From an uncultured Roseicyclus sp. (GTDB taxonomy: Bacteria; Pseudomonadota; Alphaproteobacteria; Rhodobacterales; Rhodobacteraceae), in NCBI GenBank assembly GCA_947494975.1, contig CANLXA010000002.1, positions 186,001-250,000 of the forward strand: a DNA stretch of 64,000 nucleotides, written 5' to 3'. How positions within the stretch are numbered: position 1 is the first letter of the stretch; every line of letters starts with the position of its first letter. Below are positions 1 through 9,079 of the stretch, one piece after another. A program made the translations under genes and the position numbers. The notes under the pieces were generated by a model. It was not told the DNA's origin, made no database searches, and saw nothing but the letters and a program-made list of their open reading frames with translations.

Positions 1-456
1 CCCGCCGGAATGGATCATCAACCCGTAGGACGCGATCAGCAGCACCTCGAAAAACACGAACAGGTTGAAGACGTCACCGGTCAGGAACGCGCCGCAGATC
101 CCCATCAATTGAAACTGGAAGAGCGCATGGAAATGCCGCCCGCGGGCGTCCCAGCCGGTTGCGATGGCGTGAATCAGAACAATCAGCGCAAGCGTGGCCG
201 TCAGCAGCACCATGAGCGCCGACAGGCGGTCGAGCACCAGGACAATCCCAAAGGGGGCGGGCCAATCGCCGAGGCGATAGACGTGGGTGGTGCCATCGGC
301 GGCAAGGGTGGTCAGCCCGACGGCAATGGCGAAGAGGGCCAGCGTGCCCGCCAGTGATGCGGTCCGCGCCAACGGCATGTCGTAGCGCATGACAAAGCCG
401 ATCAGCGGCGCAAGGATGGCCGGGAGGAAGACCGGCAGAATGATCCAATGCATCAT
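1..456 (-). CDS. mnhD: Na+/H+ antiporter subunit D, N-terminal part
   Basis: Proton-translocating, NuoN/NuoM-like membrane subunit of the multisubunit Mrp/Mnh Na+(K+)/H+ antiporter in the inner membrane. The gene runs off the left edge; about 151 codons are visible. The translation opens MHWIILPVFLPAILAPLIGF and continues as alternating hydrophobic helices, with GDVFNLFVFFEVLLIASYGL near the cut. That segment is typical of MrpD and carries the conserved glutamate of transmembrane helix 5. The start is either ATG of an ATGATG pair at 456 or 453, overlapping the mnhC stop, so the two genes are translationally coupled. It is the last visible member of the mnhAB-mnhC-mnhD operon. Subunits E, F and G are expected beyond the edge. 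Family assignment is secure; the 3' end is not visible. Confidence 0.9.
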   Translation of the reverse strand, partial: MMHWIILPVFLPAILAPLIGFVMRYDMPLARTASLAGTLALFAIAVGLTTLAADGTTHVYRLGDWPAPFGIVLVLDRLSALMVLLTATLALIVLIHAIATGWDARGRHFHALFQFQLMGICGAFLTGDVFNLFVFFEVLLIASYGLMIHSGG

Positions 457-806
457 GCCTGCGGACCCTTCTCGTCATCTTGCTGCTCGATATCGATCTG
501 GTCTGTCTCGGCTTCAAGAAACGCGCCAAGCCCGATCATCACCAGAACCGCCGTCATCCCGAAGGAGATGACGATCGCCGTCAGGACAAGGGCCTGGGGC
601 AGGGGGTCGGTATAGGTCGCCTCGCCATAGCGCGACAGGATCGGGGATTGGTCGATGGCCAGCCGTCCGCTCGCGAACAAAAACACGTTCACGGCGTAGG
701 ACAGGAGCGCGAGGCCGAGGATCACCGGAAATGTCCTCAGCCGGAGGAGGAGGTAGACCCCTCCAGCCGTGAGGACGGCAATCGTGCTTGCGACGATGAT
801 TTCCAT
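453..806 (-). CDS. mnhC: Na+/H+ antiporter subunit C (NuoK-like)
   Basis: Small NuoK-like integral membrane subunit of the Mrp/Mnh antiporter, 117 residues with three predicted helices. The sequence MEIIVASTIAVLTAGGVYLLLR, the following LGLALLSYAVNVFLFASGRL, and the DPLPQALVLTAIVISFG motif are characteristic of MrpC; DPLPQALVLTAIVI is nearly invariant. I chose the ATG at 806 because it lies one base after the mnhAB stop and gives the normal family length. An upstream in-frame extension of 21 residues would overlap the previous gene and looks unlike a membrane N-terminus. The C-terminal tail is acidic (ETDQIDIEQQDDEKG) and probably cytoplasmic. Gene order A/B, C, D is the canonical mnh/pha order. 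Confidence 0.93.
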   Translation of the reverse strand: MEIIVASTIAVLTAGGVYLLLRLRTFPVILGLALLSYAVNVFLFASGRLAIDQSPILSRYGEATYTDPLPQALVLTAIVISFGMTAVLVMIGLGAFLEAETDQIDIEQQDDEKGPQA

Positions 807-807
807 C

Positions 808-3669
808 TCAGGTCTCCGTCTTGGCGTCAGTGACCTGTTCGCCGGGGTCGTAATCCATGGGCTCGACATTCACCGTCGCGCCCGCAAAACGCGCGATCCG
901 CGACAGGCTGTAGAGCATCAGCATCACCGCGCCGAGGACCGTCAGGAACACGCCGAGATCGAAGAGCATGGCCGTGGCAAGCTCGAATTCCTCGATGGGG
1001 GGCAGGTGCACATAGGTGTAGGCGCTGGTCAGGAACGGTTGGCCCGCAAGCCATGCACCGGCCCCCGTCAGCCCCGCGATTACGACGCCGAGGCCGATCA
1101 TCGTGTGGTATTCGATCTTCTTGCGTTCCTGCGTCCATGCAAAACCGGACGCCATGTATTGCATCAGAAGCGCGATGGCGATCACGAGGCCCGCAACGAA
1201 GCCGCCGCCGGGCTCATTATGGCCGCGCAGGAAGATGTAGATGCCCACGACAACGACGATCGGCATCAGCACGCGGGTGACGACGACCATCATCAGCGGG
1301 TGCCTGTCACGCGACCGGTCTTGCGAATAGTCCATGTTCCGCAGCCGCCGCGCCGCCGGTCCATCCAGAAGCGCGTGCATAAGCGCATAGATCACAAGGC
1401 CCGCGATCCCCAGCACGATGATCTCGCCATAGGTGTCATAGCCCCGGAAGTCGACGAGGATCACGTTGACCACATTGGTGCCGCCGCCGCCCTCATAGCT
1501 GTTTTCTATGTGGTAATCCGAGATCGTCTCGATGTCCCGCATCAGGAAGGCATAGGCCAGCGCACCCACACCGCCGCCCGCCGTCAGCGCGATAAACCCG
1601 TCACGTAATTTAAGGCCGATCGGGCTTTCCCTGGGCGTGATCTTGGGCATGAAATGCAGTGCCAGCAGGAGCAACATGATCGTGACCGTCTCAACCGAGA
1701 TCTGCGTCAGCGCCAGATCAGGGGCGGAGAGGTAGGCAAAGCCCGCCGAGATCGACAGCCCGATGATCCCGATCAGAACCAAGGCCCTGAACCGGTGATG
1801 ATGCATGATTACGACCGAAGCGGTTGCCACGGTCAGCATCACCCAGACCACGGCGATAACGGGCGGCACGGGCAGGAGCCCTCGGGTGGGGGCCGATAGC
1901 CCGCTGCCGGAATAGGCGATCCATCCCAACACGACGGACGTTACGGTGAAAATGGCGAGGTAGCGGCTGATCGCGCCGTTATGGGTGGTTTCGGTGATCC
2001 CGCGCGCCATGGAGACGAGGGCCGCCACCAACCGGTCGAAAATCGCTTTCGCCTCCGGGCGCGGAGCCACGTTCCAGACACGCGCGAGCGGGCCGTGCAG
2101 CGACAACAGGACGGCGCCACCAACCACCGCGATGATGGACATCCAGAGCGCGGGCGTGACACCGTGCCAGATCTTCAGATGCGGGTGCAGATCCGCCCCG
2201 GTCACAGCATTCGCGGCAGCAGTCACAAGACCCTCCGCCAGGAACGGCGCGACGCCAATCAGCACGACAAGCACGACCAGAAGCGCAGGGGCGGCCCACA
2301 TGCCGAACGGCGGGTCATGGGGGGCTGCGGGGTAATCGTCGCGCTTGGGGCCAAAGAAGACATGAACCACGAAGCGGAAGGAATAGGCCACCGACAGGAG
2401 CGCGCCGATTGTAGCGGCAACGGGGACGGCGTAGTGGCTCCCGAGCCAGTCGGTATGGGAGGCTTCCTCCAGCATCATTTCCTTCGACAAGAACCCGTTG
2501 AGCAACGGGATGCCCGCCATCGACAAGGCCGCCAGCGTCCCGATCGCGAAGGTGATCGGCATCAGGTGCCGGAGCCCGCCAAGCCGTTTGATATCCCGCG
2601 TATGGGTCTCGTGATCCACGATGCCTGCCGTCATGAAGAGTGCGGCTTTGAATGTTAGGTGGTTGATGATGTGGAAGATGGCTGCCACCGCAGCCGCCGT
2701 GGTGCCAAACCCCAGAAGCATCGTCAGGAGGCCCAGATGGCTGACCGTCGAAAAGGCCAGAAGAGCCTTCAGGTCATCCTTGAAAAGCGCGATCAGCGCG
2801 CCGAGCGCCATGGTTACGAGGCCGGTGGTGGTCACGATGTAGAACCACGCATCCGTACCTGCCAGAACCGGCCACATCCGCGCCATCAGGAACACGCCCG
2901 CCTTCACCATCGTGGCCGAATGCAGATAGGCGCTGACCGGCGTCGGCGCGGCCATCGCGTGGGGCAGCCAGAAGTGGAACGGGAATTGCGCCGACTTGGT
3001 GAAAGCCCCCAGAAGGATCAGGATCAGCGCGGGGAGATACCATTCCGAAGCGCGGATCACATCGCCCGCTTGCAAGATATCGGTCAGGTTGTAACTGCCG
3101 ACGATGTTGCCGAGGATCAGCATTCCGCCGATCATCGCCAGCCCGCCGGAGCCCGTCACCGCAAGCGCCATGCGCGCGCCCTGGCGGCCTTCCGGCAAGT
3201 GCTTCCAATAGCCGATCAGCAGGAAAGAGGACAGCGACGTCAGCTCCCAGAACACCAGCAAAAGCAGGATATTATCCGAGATGACAATCCCAAGCATCGC
3301 GCCCTGGAACATCAACAGGTAGGTGTAGAACTGCCCCATCGGATCTTCGCCCGAGAGGTAGAACCGGGCGTAGAGCGTGATCAGGAGGCCAACGCCAAGG
3401 ATCATGCCCGCGAACAAAAGCCCCAGCCCGTCGAGGAAGAAAGACGCCGACAGGCCCAGTTGCGGCAGCCAGTCCACCTCGGCCTGGATCACCTCGCCGC
3501 GCAGGACCGCGGGTGCGAGTGTCATCAGCAGGATAAGGGCCAGAATGGTCGGGACGGCGGTGAAGATCGCGCAGGCATTGCGCCCGGCCCGGATCATCAG
3601 CCCGGGCAAGAGCGCGCCCACAAACGGAAGCAGCGCAATATAAAAAAGCAGGTGGCCCCCGTCGGTCAT
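808..3669 (-). CDS. mnhA: Na+/H+ antiporter fused subunits A and B
   Basis: Large ion-translocating subunit of the Mrp/Mnh Na+(K+)/H+ antiporter, here 953 residues. The N-terminal part is NuoL-like. FWELTSLSSFLLIG holds the conserved glutamate near residue 142, and GAFTKSAQFPFHFWLP holds the conserved lysine near residue 225. From about residue 790 the protein becomes MnhB-like: RHPLMMVVVTRVLMP is followed by GHNEPGGGFVAGL, the MnhB signature. The two subunits are therefore one polypeptide, an arrangement known in several alphaproteobacterial pha/mnh operons. The start MTDGGHLLFY at 3669 is preceded by a GGGACGG-type ribosome site. A longer in-frame extension to 3855 is hydrophilic and unlikely. 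It is the first gene of the visible operon and diverges from the nucleotidase gene across 278 bp. Confidence 0.93.
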   Translation of the reverse strand: MTDGGHLLFYIALLPFVGALLPGLMIRAGRNACAIFTAVPTILALILLMTLAPAVLRGEVIQAEVDWLPQLGLSASFFLDGLGLLFAGMILGVGLLITLYARFYLSGEDPMGQFYTYLLMFQGAMLGIVISDNILLLLVFWELTSLSSFLLIGYWKHLPEGRQGARMALAVTGSGGLAMIGGMLILGNIVGSYNLTDILQAGDVIRASEWYLPALILILLGAFTKSAQFPFHFWLPHAMAAPTPVSAYLHSATMVKAGVFLMARMWPVLAGTDAWFYIVTTTGLVTMALGALIALFKDDLKALLAFSTVSHLGLLTMLLGFGTTAAAVAAIFHIINHLTFKAALFMTAGIVDHETHTRDIKRLGGLRHLMPITFAIGTLAALSMAGIPLLNGFLSKEMMLEEASHTDWLGSHYAVPVAATIGALLSVAYSFRFVVHVFFGPKRDDYPAAPHDPPFGMWAAPALLVVLVVLIGVAPFLAEGLVTAAANAVTGADLHPHLKIWHGVTPALWMSIIAVVGGAVLLSLHGPLARVWNVAPRPEAKAIFDRLVAALVSMARGITETTHNGAISRYLAIFTVTSVVLGWIAYSGSGLSAPTRGLLPVPPVIAVVWVMLTVATASVVIMHHHRFRALVLIGIIGLSISAGFAYLSAPDLALTQISVETVTIMLLLLALHFMPKITPRESPIGLKLRDGFIALTAGGGVGALAYAFLMRDIETISDYHIENSYEGGGGTNVVNVILVDFRGYDTYGEIIVLGIAGLVIYALMHALLDGPAARRLRNMDYSQDRSRDRHPLMMVVVTRVLMPIVVVVGIYIFLRGHNEPGGGFVAGLVIAIALLMQYMASGFAWTQERKKIEYHTMIGLGVVIAGLTGAGAWLAGQPFLTSAYTYVHLPPIEEFELATAMLFDLGVFLTVLGAVMLMLYSLSRIARFAGATVNVEPMDYDPGEQVTDAKTET

Positions 3670-3947
3670 TGTCCGTCCCTGTGACACGTTTGTTGCACAT
3701 GGATAACGACAGGGGCGCAAGCTGTAAAACACAGCCTTGTCCGTCATGTAGGACCGTTTGACGCGCAATGCCCCCGAATGGACGTTTCCCGGGGTGATTG
3801 CAGAGCATCGGCAGGGCTGACCGGCGGGATCGCGCACCCGGTGTACGGTCGGCAAGAATTCAACAAACTCCGGGCAAAACGAAATCGACGCTTTGGCTGT
3901 TACACAACGGTGGTAGGCTCATTCGAGTCACCAGGGGAGTTCACACC

Positions 3948-5912
3948 ATGCCAATCCTTCTTGATCGCCGCGGCTTTCTTGCCGCTTCTGCGGGCGCGAG
4001 CCTGATCGCGCTGCACCCGTTCTCCGCCCGCGCGCAGGCCGGGCAGGCCCACCTGCGCATCATGGAAACGACGGATATACACGTGCACGTGTTCCCCTAT
4101 GATTACTACGGCGACCGGCCCGTCGATACGGTCGGTCTCGCGCGGACAGCCAGCCTGATCCAGGGCGTGCGGGATGAGGCGACAAATTCGCTGCTGCTCG
4201 ACAACGGGGATTTCCTTCAGGGCAATCCGATGGGCGACTACATGGCCTATGAGCGCGGCATGTCCGAGGGTGACAGCCACCCGATCATAACCGCGATGAA
4301 TACGCTGGGGTTCGATGCCTCGACCCTTGGCAACCATGAATTCAACTACGGTCTGGATTTCCTGATGAACTCGCTGGCCGGGTCCGGCTTTCCGGTGGTC
4401 TGCGCCAACGTGGCGCGTGAGATGGGCGCCTCTCCGACCGAAGATACAACGCTGCTGCCGCCCTACGTGATCCTCGACCGAGAGATCACCGATGGCGCGG
4501 GCGACACCCATCCGATCCGTATCGGCATCATCGGGTTTGTGCCGCCACAGATCATGACATGGGACCGCCGCCACCTTGAGGGCAGCGTGATGGCCCGCGA
4601 TATCGTGGAGACGGCGCGCGCCTATATCCCCCGGATGCGGGAGGAGGGCGCCGAGTTGATCATCGCGCTTTCGCATTCCGGCATCGGGGCCGCCGATCAT
4701 GTTGACGGTATGGAAAACGCCTCCATCCCGCTGGCGGCCCTGGACGGGATCGATGCCATCCTGACGGGCCACCATCACCTCGTTTTCCCGGGGCCGGATT
4801 ACGCTGAGACGCCCGGCGTGGATGTGGAGGCAGGGACGATCATGGGCACGCCCGCCGTCATGGCCGGGTTCTGGGGCAGCCATATGGGCCTGGTCGACCT
4901 GATGCTGGAACGCGACGGCAACAGCTGGCGCATTGCCAGCCATATGTCCGAGGCGCGGCCGATTGCCCGCCGCGAGGAAGATCGCTCCGTCACCGCGCTG
5001 GTTGAAAGTGCGCCGGACGTGCTGGCTTCGGTTCAGGAGGAGCACGACGCGACACTGGATTACGTCCGCCGCGCCGTGGGCGAGACGGATGCGCCGCTTC
5101 ATAGCTACTTCGCTCTGGTGGCCGATGACCCATCGGTCCAGATCGTCTCGAACGCGCAGACCTGGTATATCGAGCAGATGATGGCCGGCACCGCCAATGA
5201 GGGCTTGCCGATCCTGTCGGCGGCGGCACCGTTCAAGGCAGGCGGCCGCGGTGGCCCGGAATACTTCACCGATGTCCCCGCGGGCGATGTGGCGATCCGC
5301 AACGTGGCCGACCTCTACCTCTATCCCAACACCGTGCGGGCCGTGCGGATCACCGGGGCAGAAGTGCGCGAATGGCTTGAGCGCAGCGCGGGCATGTTCA
5401 ACCAGATCACTCCCGGTGAGGCAGACCAAGTCCTGCTCAACCCCGACTTCCCGTCCTACAATTTCGATGTGATCGACGGCGTCCGCTACCAGATCGATCT
5501 CAGCCAGCCGTCGCGGTACAACAACGATGGCGAGTTGGTGAACGCGGATGCCCATCGGATCGTCAACCTTAATTATGACGGCGCGCCGATCGATCCGGAT
5601 CAGGAATTCATCGTGGCCACCAACAATTACCGCGCGGGTGGAGGCGGCAATTTCCCCGGCGCGTCTCCGGATACCGTGATTTTCGAGGGGCCCGATACCA
5701 ATCGCGACGTCATCGTGCGTTACATCGTGGATCAGGGGACGATCAGCCCCTCGGCAGACGCCAACTGGACCTTCGCGCCGATGGCCGACACGACGGTTCT
5801 CTTCGATACCGGCCCGGCTGCCGAGGCGTTTATCGACTCGGTGGAAGGTGTCAGCATCGAGCCCGCGGGCGATGGGCCGGACGGCTTCGCGCGCTATCGC
5901 ATTTCGCTCTGA
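3948..5912 (+). CDS. Tat-exported 5'-nucleotidase / 2',3'-cyclic phosphodiesterase
   Basis: Periplasmic nucleotidase of the 5'-nucleotidase/CpdB family, 654 residues. It probably hydrolyses extracellular 2',3'-cyclic nucleotides and 3'- or 5'-nucleotides to recover nucleosides and phosphate. The N-terminus [17 protein letters not shown] is a twin-arginine signal, so it is exported folded with its metals. Metallophosphoesterase motifs follow in order: [23 protein letters not shown] near residue 127, and TGHHH near residue 274. The C-terminal half is the 5'-nucleotidase substrate-binding domain ([16 protein letters not shown]). ATG 3948 was chosen because the Tat motif directly follows it and AGGGGAG lies at about 3933-3939. 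It is closest to CpdB, but the exact nucleotide specificity cannot be read from sequence. Confidence 0.88.
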   Translation: MPILLDRRGFLAASAGASLIALHPFSARAQAGQAHLRIMETTDIHVHVFPYDYYGDRPVDTVGLARTASLIQGVRDEATNSLLLDNGDFLQGNPMGDYMAYERGMSEGDSHPIITAMNTLGFDASTLGNHEFNYGLDFLMNSLAGSGFPVVCANVAREMGASPTEDTTLLPPYVILDREITDGAGDTHPIRIGIIGFVPPQIMTWDRRHLEGSVMARDIVETARAYIPRMREEGAELIIALSHSGIGAADHVDGMENASIPLAALDGIDAILTGHHHLVFPGPDYAETPGVDVEAGTIMGTPAVMAGFWGSHMGLVDLMLERDGNSWRIASHMSEARPIARREEDRSVTALVESAPDVLASVQEEHDATLDYVRRAVGETDAPLHSYFALVADDPSVQIVSNAQTWYIEQMMAGTANEGLPILSAAAPFKAGGRGGPEYFTDVPAGDVAIRNVADLYLYPNTVRAVRITGAEVREWLERSAGMFNQITPGEADQVLLNPDFPSYNFDVIDGVRYQIDLSQPSRYNNDGELVNADAHRIVNLNYDGAPIDPDQEFIVATNNYRAGGGGNFPGASPDTVIFEGPDTNRDVIVRYIVDQGTISPSADANWTFAPMADTTVLFDTGPAAEAFIDSVEGVSIEPAGDGPDGFARYRISL

Positions 5913-5934
5913 ACTGGGCTGGGAGTGCAGATAA

Positions 5935-5962
5935 AGGGGGAGCCGACGTGTGGCTTCCCCCT
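5935..5962. terminator. Probable bidirectional terminator hairpin
   Basis: Between the convergent nucleotidase and flavoprotein genes lies an inverted repeat: GGGGGAGCC (5936-5944) pairs with GGCTTCCCCC (5952-5961) with one bulged base and a 7-base loop. Read on the minus strand the hairpin is followed by TTTATCT, a modest U-tract, so it fits the flavoprotein gene best. On the plus strand the following bases are not T-rich. Confidence 0.6.
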
Positions 5963-6006
5963 AACTCCTTCGATTACAGACGGGATCGTGGCTACGTTTT
6001 CAACGC

Positions 6007-8442
6007 CTAAGACCGCAGACGTGAGAAGTCGGGATCGTAGGGCGACGGCGGGATCACGCGGGCCGGCATCATGGCCCCGCACAGGTCCAGTTCCATGCCT
6101 GAACCGACATCCGCGAGGGCGTTGTCAACGAACCCATAGGCCAGGTTCTTGGCGACGCGATGGCCCCATTCGCCAGATGTGATCGTGCCGACAACGTGGC
6201 CCTCTCTCATCAGCGATCCACCTGCATGGGCTGGTCCCTGTTTGGTGTCGATCTCCAGCGTCACGAGGCGCTTGGCACGGCCGGCCTTCTGGCGCTCACG
6301 CAAGGCGTCGCGGCCGACGAACGGGCCATTGTCCAGCTTCACAAACCGGTCCAGCCCGGTCTCGAACGGATCGAATTCGGTGATCAGGTCGGCTTTCCAA
6401 TGCAAGAAGCCCTTCTCCATCCGCATCGAGTCCACCGCCCGCGCCCCGAAGAGTTGCAAGTCGTGGGCGCGGCCCGCCTCGCGCAGCGCCAGATAGGCGG
6501 CATGAAGCGACGCATTGGGGACGTGGATTTCATAGGCCAACTCGCCGGAGAAACTCACACCCATCACCGTTACGGGTGCAAAACCGACGAAGCATTCGCG
6601 GACCGACAGCCACGGAAAGGCCGCCTTCGACCAATCGCCGCGCGCGCAGGCCGACAACACATCGCGGGACTTCGGCCCCGCCAGCACGAGGATCGTCTGA
6701 TCGTTTGTCAGGCTGCGGAGTTGCACATCCTCGCCGTCCCGAAGATGTGCCGATAGCCAGTCCATATCGTGCAGTTCAGCGGCCGCCGCAGAGCCGTACC
6801 AGACGCGCACGGGGCCGCGATCGGAGGCAGGCAGGTTGGCGATCGTCGCCTCGCCCTTCACCATGCCGTGGCGGTTCAGCAGGTAGCCCAGGCCGACGCG
6901 CCCATCACGCCTCGTCACCGTGCCGCAAAACATCCGGTCGAGAAACTCATGCCTGTCCGCCCCGGTGATCTCGATGCGGTTGAATCCGTTGACCTCACAC
7001 AGGCCGACATTCTTCTGCACATTACGCACCTCTGCGGCCACCAGCTCGAACGTCTCGTCAAAATCGAAACCGAGCGTCGGATGAAACTCAGGCGCGGCCT
7101 TGATGTAATCCACCCGCTCCCATCCATTCACCACGGTAAACTCCGCGCCCTCTGCGGCGAGGATCGGCGTCAGCGGTGTGGTTTTCGCGGGGCGCCCGGC
7201 CGGGCGATGTTCGTGGGGGAAATGAAAGCGGAATTCGTTCTGGTAGTCCTCGATAGCCTTGAGCGCCGTCAGTTCGACATTGGCGTGCCCGGTAAAGCGG
7301 CGCGGATCGAGGCACCAGGTATCATAGCAGGCCTCGCCATGGACGATCTGTTGCGCCAGAAGCCAGCCGTGGCCGCCCCCTTCGCCCACACCAGCCCGCA
7401 GGCCGATGATGCAATACGCATTGCGCTTGCCCGGGACGGGCCCCACCAGTGGCGCGCCGTCAATCGTGTAGGTGATCGGGCCGTTGACGATCCGCTTGAT
7501 GCCGGCCTCGGCCAATACGGGCATGCGCGCGAACGCGCCGTCCAGCACATCCATCACGCGGTCCAGATCGTCGGGGCAGAGATCGTTGGCGAAATTCGGG
7601 CTGATCCCGTCCAGCCCCCAGGTCTTGCAATCCTGTTCGTAGAACCCGACCAGAAGGCCGTTCTTTTCCTGGCGCGCGTAATAGTCCGAGATCGGGCAGC
7701 GCAGCAGCGGCATCCGATGCCCGGCCTCGGCAATGGCGGGGATGTCGTCGGTGATGAAATACTGGTGTTCCATCGAGGCAACGGGATGGTGCACATTCAT
7801 CATCGCGCCCACTTCGTTCACCCGGTAGCCGCCGGCGTTCACAACGATGTCGGCGTCGATGGAGCCCTTTTCGGTCTCCACCGTCCAGGTGTCATCGCGG
7901 TGCTGCTTCAGGGCAGTGACATTCGTGTGGCGGTAAACCTCCGCCCCGGCCTTGCGGGCCTGGAAGGCCAGCGCCTGGCACAATTGCGCGGGATCGATAT
8001 CGCCGTCTTCGGCGTCCCATAACCCGCCCAAAAGGTTGTCGGTCGAAATCAGCGGGTGCCGTCGGGCGCATTCCTCGGCGTCGAGGATCTCGAAGTCCAC
8101 ACCCATCCCCCGCGCCATCGATGCGAAATGGCGATAGCCCTGCATCTGCGCCTCGGTATTGGCCAGCCGGATGCCGCCATCGCCGTGATGGTAGCCCACA
8201 GGGTAGTCGGGATCATCGCGCAGCTTCTTGTAGAGGGCGATGGAATGGCTTTTCAGGCCCACCATCGTCTGATTCATGCCGAAGTTCGTCACCTGCGCGG
8301 CGGAGTGCCATGTGGTCCCCGACGTCAGCTCGTCCCGCTCAATCAAGACCACATCCGACCAGCCTTCTTCCGTCAGGTGGTAGAGGGTGGAACAACCGGC
8401 AATACCGCCCCCGATGACGGCAACTTTCGTGCGTGATTTCAT
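6007..8442 (-). CDS. FAD-dependent oxidoreductase with GcvT domain (sarcosine/dimethylglycine dehydrogenase family)
   Basis: 811-residue two-part flavoprotein of the dimethylglycine/sarcosine dehydrogenase family. These enzymes oxidise N-methyl amines and pass the one-carbon unit to tetrahydrofolate. The N-terminal DAO domain has the dinucleotide motif VIGGGIAGCSTLYHL. The SGTTWHSA motif near residue 50 contains the histidine that is covalently flavinylated in this family. After about residue 430 come the FAO_M linker and the GcvT folate-binding fold (MFCGTVTRRDGRVGLGYLLN, SFSGELAYEIHVPN, CTITSGEWGHRV-like end). ATG 8442 has GGAG upstream; the 17-residue upstream extension lacks one. It stands alone, convergent with the nucleotidase gene, but only about 600 bp from the hydantoinase island. 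Sarcosine, dimethylglycine or a betaine-derived amine is the likely substrate; which one cannot be decided here. Confidence 0.85.
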   Translation of the reverse strand: MKSRTKVAVIGGGIAGCSTLYHLTEEGWSDVVLIERDELTSGTTWHSAAQVTNFGMNQTMVGLKSHSIALYKKLRDDPDYPVGYHHGDGGIRLANTEAQMQGYRHFASMARGMGVDFEILDAEECARRHPLISTDNLLGGLWDAEDGDIDPAQLCQALAFQARKAGAEVYRHTNVTALKQHRDDTWTVETEKGSIDADIVVNAGGYRVNEVGAMMNVHHPVASMEHQYFITDDIPAIAEAGHRMPLLRCPISDYYARQEKNGLLVGFYEQDCKTWGLDGISPNFANDLCPDDLDRVMDVLDGAFARMPVLAEAGIKRIVNGPITYTIDGAPLVGPVPGKRNAYCIIGLRAGVGEGGGHGWLLAQQIVHGEACYDTWCLDPRRFTGHANVELTALKAIEDYQNEFRFHFPHEHRPAGRPAKTTPLTPILAAEGAEFTVVNGWERVDYIKAAPEFHPTLGFDFDETFELVAAEVRNVQKNVGLCEVNGFNRIEITGADRHEFLDRMFCGTVTRRDGRVGLGYLLNRHGMVKGEATIANLPASDRGPVRVWYGSAAAAELHDMDWLSAHLRDGEDVQLRSLTNDQTILVLAGPKSRDVLSACARGDWSKAAFPWLSVRECFVGFAPVTVMGVSFSGELAYEIHVPNASLHAAYLALREAGRAHDLQLFGARAVDSMRMEKGFLHWKADLITEFDPFETGLDRFVKLDNGPFVGRDALRERQKAGRAKRLVTLEIDTKQGPAHAGGSLMREGHVVGTITSGEWGHRVAKNLAYGFVDNALADVGSGMELDLCGAMMPARVIPPSPYDPDFSRLRS

Positions 8443-8575
8443 ATGTGCTCCATTCCGCCAACCAACGAGTCGCCCCCCAAGTTCTAAGCACATTCCGATG
8501 GCAGGACGCGAAAATCATCGCGCGTCTCGTCATTCTTCAAAGAAGGGGGAGCGGGTAAGCCACTTCGGTGCCTGG

Positions 8576-9079
8576 TCAGGCCTTGGCTTCGGGAGACATC
8601 TCGAACGTCAGGAGGGCCGGGAGCAAAAGGCGATCAATATGGGCGATGCGGGCAGCGGAATAATACCCGGCGCTGTCCAGCATGTTGACCGTTCCGATGA
8701 AGCTTCCCCGCAGGAACAAAGGCAGGTTCACCACCGATCCAAGGCCGAGGGACGCGATCAAGGCGTGGTCCGGGAACACATCGGAGAACCCGTCCACCGA
8801 ATTGGCGACGAATATCTTGCGTTGCGAGATGACCCGGTTGGTCCAGCGGTTCGGGATGATCTCCTTCAGGCCGGATAGCGGATAATTCTTCGGGTCATTG
8901 GTGTAAATCCGCGCGGCGACGCCACTTTCGGCCCGGTCCATCCGGAACATCGAGCACGAGAACAACTTGTGCCCGATGCTGGCGCGGCACAGCTCCTCCA
9001 ATGCGGGAAACAGGCTGGTCCAGCGCGTCGTGCGGACGGTTTCCTCGAAGCTTTGCAGGGGGGCCAGGTCATCACTCAA
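8576..9079 (-). CDS. GAF domain protein
   Basis: 167-residue protein made almost entirely of one GAF domain, a small-molecule-binding sensor fold. Visible family features are FPALEELCRASIGHKLFSCS, the central strand motif LGLGSVVNLPLFLRGSFIGTVNMLD, and a final helix (RIAHIDRLLLPALLTFE). No enzymatic or DNA-binding domain is attached. The start appears to be a TTG at 9079 that overlaps the stop of the M24 peptidase gene by 8 bases, so it is translated as the third gene of the gntR-M24-GAF operon. It may bind the substrate or product handled by the neighbouring hydantoinase/peptidase genes, but that is inference from position only. Confidence 0.75.
   Translation of the reverse strand: MSDDLAPLQSFEETVRTTRWTSLFPALEELCRASIGHKLFSCSMFRMDRAESGVAARIYTNDPKNYPLSGLKEIIPNRWTNRVISQRKIFVANSVDGFSDVFPDHALIASLGLGSVVNLPLFLRGSFIGTVNMLDSAGYYSAARIAHIDRLLLPALLTFEMSPEAKA

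Noticed and set aside
3670-3855. N-terminal extension of the MnhA/B frame
   Set aside because: Hydrophilic, unlike any MnhA N-terminus; MTDGGHLLFY at 3669 has a ribosome site and starts the first membrane helix.
8443-8575. Glycine riboswitch upstream of the GcvT-type flavoprotein
   Set aside because: I looked for the conserved tandem-aptamer core and saw no match in the 133 bp upstream.
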